This document shows positions 5,370 to 11,218 of a DNA stretch of 11,218 nt, one piece after another. This DNA comes from Crocinitomicaceae bacterium. Lineage in GTDB: Bacteria; Bacteroidota; Bacteroidia; Flavobacteriales_D; Crocinitomicaceae. Numbering within the stretch: position 1 is the stretch's first letter; each line of letters starts with the position of its first letter. A program made the translations under genes and the position numbers. A model generated the notes under the pieces. The model did not search any database. It was given only the letters and a program-made list of their open reading frames with translations, and had not been told where the DNA came from. The stretch is taken from positions 1 to 11,218 of the forward strand of contig WTIB01000101.1 of the NCBI GenBank assembly GCA_011522905.1, written 5' to 3'.

Positions 5370-6965
5370 ATGCATTTTAAAGCACTTATTTCAATTTCTT
5401 TTCTGATCATTTTTAACCACCTGTGTATTTCACAATTGAGTAGCAATCTTCCAATTATTGTTATAGATACGGACAATGAAGATATTCCTGACGAGCCTAA
5501 AATATTTGGCTCAATGGGTATCATTTATGATGAAAACGGCGGAATCAATTCAGTAAACGACACTTACAATCATTACAATGGCAATATTGGTATTGAAACA
5601 CGCGGAAACTCGACGCAAGGGTTTGATAAAAAAACATATTCTATTGAATTAAGAACGGCTTTAAATGCAGATACCTCTGTTAATCTTTTCGGAATGGGAG
5701 GCGAAGAAGATTGGATTCTACATGCCATGGTAATTGATAAATCTCAAGTTCGAATTCCGATGAGTTTTTATTTGGCACAACGTATGGGACAATATGCTTC
5801 AGAGTGGAAATATGTTGAGCTCATTTTGAATGGTGATTATCGAGGTATCTATATTTTGGTAGAGAAAATCAAAAGAGATGACGACCGAGTCGACATAGAG
5901 AAGCTAGATGAAGATGATCTCGCTGGTGATTCTTTAACCGGTGGTTATATTTTGAGAATGGATTGGTTAGATGACCCACAAGGATTTGAATCTAACTACA
6001 ATTCTCAGGGAGGCAATCCCATGTTTTATCAGTGGTATTATCCCAAGGCAAATAAAATCAAACCCCAACAGGCAGCTTATATTGAAAGCTGGATGGATGA
6101 ATTTGAGGAAGCATTATTCGCAAATAACTATACCAATAGTTTAGGGAACCGATATACGGATTACATCAATCTAAACTCTTTTACGGACTTTTTATTGATA
6201 AATGAGTTCAGTAAAAATTCAGATGGGTATAAACTGAGTTCATACGTGCACAAAGACGCCGAAAGTAAAGGGGGAAAGCTCGTTGCTGGGCCAATTTGGG
6301 ACTTTGATCAGACCTACGGTGTTTCTTTGGTTTGCTCAAACCATATTCCAACAGGTTGGACTTATTTACAAAATCAGGATTGCTGGGATTTAGAATCTAT
6401 GCCCATGTGGTGGCAAAGTATGATGCAGGACGAAGTATTTCAAAATCGATTAAAATGCAGGTGGACTGAATTTCGATCTTCATTTATGCATACAGACAGC
6501 GTAATCAATTGGATACTTGAAGACACCACTTATTTATCTCAGGCCATTCAAAGAAATTTTCAAAAATGGGATGAGTTCATTGGAGAATCCATTTGGATTG
6601 AGCCTGAGCCAATTCCTCAATCTTATGAAGAAGAAATCAGCACAATGATCAACTGGATCACCAATAGATTGAATTGGATGGATATTAATATGCCCGGTAA
6701 TTGTGCCGATGATACCGATTTAAATTTGAATGAAATACAAACTAATTTTAACATCTATCCCAATCCTACAAATGACGTCTTAAATATTGTATGTTCACCG
6801 AATAGTATCATATCCATAAGTGACATTCATGGTAAACTTTTTCAACAGTTTATGACTCAAAAAGAATTCACACAAATCAACATAAGTCACTTATCTTCAG
6901 GTACCTATTTTGTCCGTTTTGAGGGTAATTCATCCAACGAGATTAAAAAAATACTCGTTCGTTAA
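5370..6965 (+). CDS. Secreted CotH kinase-family protein with T9SS type A sorting domain
   Basis: A 531-residue exported protein of the CotH family (an atypical protein-kinase fold; B. subtilis CotH phosphorylates spore-coat proteins). I chose the ATG at 5370, not an in-frame ATG at 5295, because it puts a signal peptide (MHFKALISISFLIIF, cleavage probably after Ser21 before Gln22) at the N-terminus and because a weak -7-like box TTTATTTG (5320-5327) lies between the two. CotH motifs appear in order: ETRGNSTQGFDKKTYSIEL (76-94, nucleotide-site Lys87/Lys88), DKSQVRIPMSFYLAQRMG (123-140), VELILNGDYRGIYILVEKI (149-167), and the metal-site GPIWDFDQTYG (307-317, Asp311 and Asp313). The C-terminal 75 residues are a type A Por secretion tail (IYPNPTNDVLNI at 462-473, then LSSGTYFVRF), so it is sent across the outer membrane by the T9SS. 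The substrate is unknown. It is divergent from the ilv operon and has no cotranscribed partner before it. Confidence 0.9.
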   Translation: MHFKALISISFLIIFNHLCISQLSSNLPIIVIDTDNEDIPDEPKIFGSMGIIYDENGGINSVNDTYNHYNGNIGIETRGNSTQGFDKKTYSIELRTALNADTSVNLFGMGGEEDWILHAMVIDKSQVRIPMSFYLAQRMGQYASEWKYVELILNGDYRGIYILVEKIKRDDDRVDIEKLDEDDLAGDSLTGGYILRMDWLDDPQGFESNYNSQGGNPMFYQWYYPKANKIKPQQAAYIESWMDEFEEALFANNYTNSLGNRYTDYINLNSFTDFLLINEFSKNSDGYKLSSYVHKDAESKGGKLVAGPIWDFDQTYGVSLVCSNHIPTGWTYLQNQDCWDLESMPMWWQSMMQDEVFQNRLKCRWTEFRSSFMHTDSVINWILEDTTYLSQAIQRNFQKWDEFIGESIWIEPEPIPQSYEEEISTMINWITNRLNWMDINMPGNCADDTDLNLNEIQTNFNIYPNPTNDVLNIVCSPNSIISISDIHGKLFQQFMTQKEFTQINISHLSSGTYFVRFEGNSSNEIKKILVR

Positions 6966-7008
6966 AATCTATTTGTTTTACTGAGAACAAAATCTGAGTA
7001 ATCTTGGT

Positions 7009-7016
7009 TATTTTTG
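7009..7016 (+). promoter_or_regulatory. Candidate -7 promoter box for the DUF3050 gene
   Basis: TATTTTTG fits TAnnTTTG exactly, 47 bases before the ATG at 7064. The same octamer precedes the outer-membrane barrel gene. No -33 element of the usual TTTG type is seen at the right spacing. It suggests that the DUF3050 gene is transcribed separately from the CotH-family gene. Confidence 0.5.
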
Positions 7017-7021
7017 TATCC

Positions 7022-7042
7022 TCATTCGACAAAGTCGAGTGA
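7022..7042 (+). promoter_or_regulatory. Hairpin at the predicted 5' end of the DUF3050 mRNA
   Basis: TCATTCGAC (7022-7030) and GTCGAGTGA (7034-7042) pair over nine positions, one of them G-U, around an AAA loop. Because transcription from the -7 box should start at about 7019-7022, the hairpin would be at the very start of the transcript, where such structures can protect mRNA from decay. It is not followed by a T run, so it is a poor terminator for the upstream gene. Confidence 0.45.
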
Positions 7043-7063
7043 ATCGCGAATTATTTTAGGATT

Positions 7064-7858
7064 ATGACACAGATTGAAAAAATGGAGGCACAATTGCTTC
7101 CACTAAGGCAGCAATTGCAGAATCACGAGCTTTATCGCCAGCTGAATAGCATTGAAGATATTCAGTTATTTATGTCTATGCACGTTTTTGCTGTTTGGGA
7201 CTTTATGTCGTTACTAAAAGCGCTTCAAAATGAGCTGACCAATACATCTGTTCCATGGACTCCAAGACCGGCAGCTAACTTGGCACGATTTATCAATGAG
7301 ATAGTACATGCTGAGGAAAGTGATATTAATGAAAAAGGTGAAGCAAAGAGTCATTTTGAAATGTACCTAGATGCAATGAAACAAATAGGTGCCGATGATA
7401 CCCAAGTCACTCAGCTCATTCATTTAATAAATAATGGTTACTCCGTTAAAGAGACAATAAATCAGCTACATGTTGATCCTGCAGTTAAGAATTTTGTGCA
7501 ATTTACATTTGAAGTCATTGAATCTGGCAAAGGACATTGCATTGCGGCCGCATTCACCTTTGGACGAGAAGATGTAATTCCCGATATGTTTATTGAAATT
7601 CTGAAAAAAGCAGATTCCGATAACCTTTATTATAATAAACTGAGATACTATTTGGATCGCCATATTGAATTGGATGGAGATGAGCATGGACCACTTTCTC
7701 TAAAGATGATAGAAGTAATGTGTGGTGAAGATACCGTCAAGTGCCATGAGGTCATTGAAATATCAAAGCAAGCCTTACAGCAAAGAATATTATTATGGAA
7801 TGCGATTGAGCAATCCATTTTGAGCGCTCAAAAAAGCACAGTTCTCGAAAATCAATAG
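7064..7858 (+). CDS. DUF3050 family protein (heme-oxygenase-like fold)
   Basis: A 264-residue, mostly alpha-helical protein with no signal peptide or membrane segment, so cytoplasmic. It looks like DUF3050: an N-terminal helix pair with LRQQLQNHELYRQL (14-27), SMHVFAVWDFMSLLKALQ (38-55), VHAEESD (81-87), FTFEVIESGKGHCIAAAFTFGRED (three pieces over 147-170), and a C-terminal YYLDRHIELDGDEHGPLS (195-212). The spaced His/Glu/Asp residues (His40, Glu84 or Glu85, Glu169, His200, Asp204 or Asp206, His208) are the kind of ligand set seen in heme-oxygenase-like diiron proteins, but no reaction is established for DUF3050 that I know of and metal binding is inference. The gene stands alone between two secreted T9SS-cargo genes, with its own promoter-like box; context gives no clear pathway. 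Confidence 0.85.
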   Translation: MTQIEKMEAQLLPLRQQLQNHELYRQLNSIEDIQLFMSMHVFAVWDFMSLLKALQNELTNTSVPWTPRPAANLARFINEIVHAEESDINEKGEAKSHFEMYLDAMKQIGADDTQVTQLIHLINNGYSVKETINQLHVDPAVKNFVQFTFEVIESGKGHCIAAAFTFGREDVIPDMFIEILKKADSDNLYYNKLRYYLDRHIELDGDEHGPLSLKMIEVMCGEDTVKCHEVIEISKQALQQRILLWNAIEQSILSAQKSTVLENQ

Positions 7859-7904
7859 CAATATTTGTTTTGTAGGTAAAACTATTCCTGCCATCTTTTC
7901 GTCT

Positions 7905-7912
7905 TATTTTTA
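7905..7912 (+). promoter_or_regulatory. Weak -7-like promoter box for the type B T9SS cargo gene
   Basis: TATTTTTA differs from TAnnTTTG only in the last base and lies 24 bases before the ATG at 7937. It sits in the same TTATTTTT context as the boxes before the DUF3050 and barrel genes, at a spacing close to that of the latter. Confidence 0.35.
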
Positions 7913-7936
7913 GCTAACTTAGTATGTATCAAATAC

Positions 7937-10318
7937 ATGAAATATTCCTTACTTCTATATGGTCTATTGTTTTTTTGTTCCTCAGTTACGGGGCAACAGG
8001 ATAATTTTGAATCCTGGTCACCCAATGCTTCACTCTCATCAAACATCATTCATGAAGTAAATGAAGAGCCTGCAACTTATATAGAAGATTGGCAGGAAGA
8101 TATCTCCAAACGGACATTGAATGCTGCTTTTTTTATGAATTCAAAAGGGGATATTCGATCGGAATTTTCATCAAAACCTATTCACTATTACAAGAATGGC
8201 GCTTTGGAACGAATTGATCCTAAGTTAATGAAATCACAATCAGGGTATGCAGCAAGTCAACAGCCCTATCCTACATATCTTAATGAGGATGGTAGCTTCT
8301 CATTAAGCATTGGAAAATACGATTTACTGACAATGAGAAAAGGTCATTTGCTGAATCAACCAAACGTCAATAGTTCTTTTGAATTTCAAAAAAACACGGC
8401 ATACTTTGAAAACTATTTTGATGGTATTGATAAACAGGTTGTATTCTCAGAAAATAAGATTAAGTATGCCTATAGATTAAATGAAAGTATTCCGACCAAT
8501 CAAGACAATTTGGTTATTTCAGAAACCTTTGAACTGCCAACAAATTTTGAATGTATTCCATTAAAAAACCACTCCTACGTGAAAGATGGTTTAATATACG
8601 GAACTCTTGTCGTTCAAAATGAAAATGGAGTCGAGGTGGCAAAAATACGACCATTACTATGTTATGATGCAAATAAAAACTATATCCTCGGCGGTTACCG
8701 AATTGTGAAAAAGGACGGAGAAAATCGATTAGAATCTTGTGTACCTAATAGTTGGTTATCTGATGTCCAAAGAGCATACCCCGTAATTATTGATCCTGAA
8801 ATTTCCGGTCCCCCGGTTGAATGGAATGGAGGAGATATGCCATCCTGTCTTTTGCCTGCTTTCAATTCAGATAGTGTTCTTGTTACCATTCCAGCAGGAG
8901 TTACTGTAAGTGGATTTTTTGTAACGGGAAGTTTTTATGCCAATCCATTTTCTCCAGCTGTCATGAGCGATGGAGTGATGAACTTTAGCACAAACTGTGC
9001 AAATTCTCAAAATTTTACGATAGTAGGCCCAACCGCAGACCTCCCTGGAACAGCTTATCTAGATAGTTTTGATTTGAGAAATCCACTAGCCTGCTGTTTT
9101 CCCGAATCATGCAATGATACCTCCGTTTGGGTGAGCATGAATCTTGCAAGAGGCGATTATGGAATTGGTTGCAATACACAATATGTACTTTACGATGACA
9201 TTACAGATTGGCCTTTTAGAGTTGTTGTTTATGGGAAAACACCAGAGGTGTATGGAAATGAATTTTATGTATCTCAGGCTTCCATTTGTTCCAATACCTG
9301 TACATTTAATGCAACGGGATACGCTCGCTATGGAGTGGCGCCATATACCTTCACGCATCCTTGGACAAATGAGGTAGTTACCGCGGGTGAAAATGTAGGG
9401 TGTGGGGCTGGATCTACTAATAATGTATTTACCTTAACGATTCCAGATTGCCCCATATATTGTGATGAAAATTATACTTCTTTGGATATACCACCCCCTG
9501 TTATTACAGATGCCTGTGGGCAAAGTGTTTTAAATATCCCCAATAATTCTAAGCCTATTGATCCAACACCAAATGTCATTACAGACTATGATGATGTTTT
9601 CTGTAGTGGAGAGACCGTAGAAATTGAATTAATTAGCTGTATAGAAGGGGGTGTAGTACAACATTTTGGTGAAGGCATGAATGGTTTTGGGCCTATTTCA
9701 TTTACGGCTGAGAATAATAGTGAAATGGCTTTAACTCAATCATATTTCACATTTGCTTCTTTAGGAGATTGTTATTCGGATACTACTGAAATTGTCATTG
9801 ATATTGTTCCAAATCCCCAAGCTCAAATTGAATTAAATGCTAATCCGTCAATTGTGAATGTTAACCTTCAGGCCTCAGATGTCTCATCAGTATATAATTC
9901 ACCTATTCAATCATGGGATTGGACCTTAGACGGATCAAATAGTTCATCAGATAGTATTTTTATTGAGGCATTTTCCACACCAGGAAATTATGAGATTTGC
10001 CTGAATATTGTGGATTCTGAAGGATGCTTTGACAATATTTGCGAGACCCTATTGGTTGTTCCAGCTGACATTGAAAATATTAATGTGATTACACCCAATG
10101 ATGATGGTATAAATGATCAGTTGGCATTTCAGTATCTTGAATTTTATCCTGAAAACGAAATATTTATCTTTAATCGTTGGGGCAATTTGGTTTATCAGGC
10201 GGAATCGTATGACAACTCTTGGGCTGGAAATGAGCTTACGGAAGGTACTTATTTTTACATCCTTGAAATTCGTGGTATAAATAAAACATACTCAAGCTTT
10301 TTCCAATTAAAAAGATAA
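7937..10318 (+). CDS. Large secreted Cys-rich protein with PKD-like domain and T9SS type B (gliding motility-associated) sorting domain
   Basis: A 793-residue exported surface or secreted protein of unknown specific role. The signal peptide is residues 1-19 (MKYSLLLYGLLFFCSSVTG, then Gln20). An N-terminal region to about 290 ends in WLSDVQRAYPVIIDP (273-287), a motif common in large bacterial surface proteins. Residues 290-435 look like a beta-sandwich (alternating hydrophobic strands, ending WPFRVVVYGKT) that I do not recognise. Residues 445-625 resemble SprB/PKD-like repeats (YGVAPYTFTHPW; FCSGETVEIEL). A PKD-like domain follows (about 626-708; SWDWTLDGS, FSTPGNYEICLNIVDSEGC). The tail 713-793 is the type B sorting domain: NVITPNDDGINDQLAF (716-731), IFNRWGNLVYQ (744-754), GTYFYILEIRG (770-780). 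The name of the tail does not prove a part in gliding. I count 21 Cys in the mature part, suggesting disulfides. Adhesin-like or cell-surface structural roles are possible. Confidence 0.88.
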   Translation: MKYSLLLYGLLFFCSSVTGQQDNFESWSPNASLSSNIIHEVNEEPATYIEDWQEDISKRTLNAAFFMNSKGDIRSEFSSKPIHYYKNGALERIDPKLMKSQSGYAASQQPYPTYLNEDGSFSLSIGKYDLLTMRKGHLLNQPNVNSSFEFQKNTAYFENYFDGIDKQVVFSENKIKYAYRLNESIPTNQDNLVISETFELPTNFECIPLKNHSYVKDGLIYGTLVVQNENGVEVAKIRPLLCYDANKNYILGGYRIVKKDGENRLESCVPNSWLSDVQRAYPVIIDPEISGPPVEWNGGDMPSCLLPAFNSDSVLVTIPAGVTVSGFFVTGSFYANPFSPAVMSDGVMNFSTNCANSQNFTIVGPTADLPGTAYLDSFDLRNPLACCFPESCNDTSVWVSMNLARGDYGIGCNTQYVLYDDITDWPFRVVVYGKTPEVYGNEFYVSQASICSNTCTFNATGYARYGVAPYTFTHPWTNEVVTAGENVGCGAGSTNNVFTLTIPDCPIYCDENYTSLDIPPPVITDACGQSVLNIPNNSKPIDPTPNVITDYDDVFCSGETVEIELISCIEGGVVQHFGEGMNGFGPISFTAENNSEMALTQSYFTFASLGDCYSDTTEIVIDIVPNPQAQIELNANPSIVNVNLQASDVSSVYNSPIQSWDWTLDGSNSSSDSIFIEAFSTPGNYEICLNIVDSEGCFDNICETLLVVPADIENINVITPNDDGINDQLAFQYLEFYPENEIFIFNRWGNLVYQAESYDNSWAGNELTEGTYFYILEIRGINKTYSSFFQLKR

Positions 10319-10364
10319 AAACCAATATTGATATTTTCTCTAATCCGATTTGATTTGTTTTGAT

Positions 10365-10372
10365 TATTTTTG
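10365..10372 (+). promoter_or_regulatory. Candidate -7 promoter box for the barrel protein gene
   Basis: TATTTTTG matches TAnnTTTG, 21 bases before the ATG at 10394. TTTG occurs at 10349-10352 and 10354-10357 but closer to the box than the normal 19-21 base spacing. The short gap before it (10319-10364) has no convincing terminator, so some read-through from the upstream gene is possible. Confidence 0.5.
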
Positions 10373-10393
10373 GGCTAAATAAAAAAATTTAAA

Positions 10394-11116
10394 ATGAAAA
10401 CCCTCCTATTTATTCTAGCCCTTATTTGTGGCATTTCAACAACATTTTCTCAATTTTCTATCGATGTTCAGGCCAAAGGATCTGCAAACTCTACTTGGTT
10501 ACTGAATAAAAATATTTCTGACCTTGGAGCTCGTCAAGATTATGCCATGGCTTGGGGGTCAACATACGGGGTTGCAGGAAATGTTTATGCAGGAATCATT
10601 GGAGTAGGAATAGAATTTAATTATGCTACACATAATGGGGCATATGAGGGTGTAATCTCTGCTGGAGATGTAACATTAGATACCTACAATTCAAGTGTCA
10701 ACTTGAAAACTCTTCAGATTCCATTACTATTGAAGTTTAAAAGTGAAAGTGGTTCATATATAGAATTTGGCCCACAGCTTACCAATATTTCCTCAGCGAC
10801 CTACAATAGATCGGGAACATATCCTGTTATAGGTTCATACGAAAATGAGCCTAAAGACGTGAGCGATCAATACAGTGGTTCTTACCTTTCAGGTGTTTTA
10901 GGGTTTGGTGCCAAAATACCTTTAGGCGAAAGTATTCCTATTGGAATTCTTGTAGGTATCAGACTACAATACAGCTTCGGAGACCTTATGGGTGTTGATG
11001 GTGAAGGTTATGCTCTAGGCAGTGAAGAAGATCCTTCGATATGGTATTCAACGCACGAACCTACTCAAGCTGTTTCTGGAGGCATTGTAATTGGTGCCAC
11101 CTATACCATAGAATAA
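10394..11116 (+). CDS. PorT-family outer-membrane beta-barrel protein
   Basis: A 240-residue exported protein: signal peptide MKTLLFILALICGISTTFS (1-19), predicted mature start Gln20. The mature part is a series of short amphipathic strands rich in Gly, Tyr and Ser, such as YAGIIGVGIEFNYATH (65-80), LKTLQIPLLLKFKSESGSY (104-122), YIEFGPQLTNIS (122-133), LSGVLGFGAKIPLG (165-178), IGILVGIRLQYSFGDL (183-198) and SGGIVIGATYTI (228-239). The strand with LQIPLLLKFK next to a GPQL strand is characteristic of the PorT-like/outer membrane beta-barrel domain found in many Bacteroidetes proteins, predicted to form a small barrel in the outer membrane. Most members have no known function; PorT itself serves T9SS, but this protein is not clearly PorT and many paralogues exist. 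It may be monocistronic, as it has a -7 box before it and a stem-loop behind it. Confidence 0.8.
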   Translation: MKTLLFILALICGISTTFSQFSIDVQAKGSANSTWLLNKNISDLGARQDYAMAWGSTYGVAGNVYAGIIGVGIEFNYATHNGAYEGVISAGDVTLDTYNSSVNLKTLQIPLLLKFKSESGSYIEFGPQLTNISSATYNRSGTYPVIGSYENEPKDVSDQYSGSYLSGVLGFGAKIPLGESIPIGILVGIRLQYSFGDLMGVDGEGYALGSEEDPSIWYSTHEPTQAVSGGIVIGATYTIE

Positions 11117-11136
11117 TCAAAACCCATCATTGCACT

Positions 11137-11161
11137 TAGTCCGTAAAAACTTTACGGACTA
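11137..11161 (+). terminator. Strong stem-loop after the barrel protein gene, probable terminator or transcript end
   Basis: TAGTCCGTAAA (11137-11147) and TTTACGGACTA (11151-11161) are exact reverse complements around the loop AAC, an 11-bp stem beginning 20 bases after the barrel gene stop. Flanking CAC and GTG could extend it past a bulged T. The following bases (GTGGTGTTGCTTTG) are T-rich but not a run, so an intrinsic terminator is only probable; a processing or 3'-end stabilising hairpin is the alternative. Confidence 0.55.
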
Positions 11162-11194
11162 GTGGTGTTGCTTTGTAATTGTAAACTACAAATT

Positions 11195-11218
11195 ATGAAG
11201 CTACTAACTGACGACGAA
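11195..11218 (+). CDS. Start of an unidentified gene, cut by right edge
   Basis: An ATG at 11195-11197 opens a frame reading MKLLTDDE to the window edge. The upstream bases are A/T-rich, and TTGCTTTG (11168-11175), one base off TAnnTTTG, lies 19 bases before the ATG, the spacing seen for the neighbouring genes. Eight residues are too few to identify a family. It could also be a chance ATG. Confidence 0.4.

Noticed and set aside
6971..6990. TTTGTT and AACAAA after the CotH-family gene as a terminator.
   Set aside because: Only six A/T-rich pairs around an eight-base loop and no T run after it; too weak to call.
9107..9377. Open frames on both strands inside the 793-residue secreted protein gene (9107-9358 minus, 9144-9377 plus).
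   Set aside because: The host frame is intact and carries recognisable domains on both sides; the alternative frames have no recognisable features.
10325..10338. AATAT/ATATT repeat after the type B cargo gene as a terminator.
   Set aside because: Five A/T pairs with a two-base gap cannot form a stable hairpin, and a short TTTTC is all that follows.

Overview
The window comes from an AT-rich member of the Bacteroidetes, most likely a marine or freshwater flavobacterium (order Flavobacteriales). The evidence is two type IX secretion system (T9SS) C-terminal sorting domains (one type A, one 'gliding motility-associated' type B), a PorT-like outer-membrane barrel protein, exported proteins whose predicted mature N-terminus is Gln, TAnnTTTG-type promoter boxes, and A-rich rather than Shine-Dalgarno leaders. 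The exact genus cannot be told from the sequence.

Bases 1-5209 (minus strand) hold a compact branched-chain amino acid operon read in the order ilvE, ilvD, ilvB, ilvN, ilvC (ilvC runs off the left edge). The genes are separated by only 1, 2, 5 and 1 bases. Together they encode the common steps from pyruvate/2-oxobutanoate to Ile and Val: acetohydroxyacid synthase (large and small subunits), ketol-acid reductoisomerase, dihydroxyacid dehydratase and the final aminotransferase.

The most interesting part is the region upstream of ilvE (5056-5250). It contains a complete ribosome-mediated transcription attenuator: a TAnnTTTG promoter box, an 18-codon leader peptide (MKNNNTIKRIIEIIAIGN) with six Ile codons and no Leu or Val codons, a hairpin lying over the Ile codons, an antiterminator arm (GGATGGT), and an intrinsic terminator (8-bp stem, GAAA loop, T7) just before ilvE. 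The antiterminator arm repeats the 3' arm of the terminator, so the two structures are mutually exclusive. The predicted leader mRNA has almost no 5' UTR. A perfect 9-bp inverted repeat sits where the -33 promoter element would be.

Bases 5370-11218 (plus strand) hold four complete genes and one just beginning: a secreted CotH-type kinase-fold protein with a T9SS type A tail; a cytoplasmic DUF3050 (heme-oxygenase-like fold) protein; a 793-residue Cys-rich secreted protein with a PKD-like domain and T9SS type B tail; and a small outer-membrane beta-barrel protein. They do not form an obvious operon: DUF3050, the 793-residue protein and the barrel protein each have a candidate TTATTTTT-type -7 box of their own. 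No mobile element, CRISPR array, tRNA or rRNA was seen.
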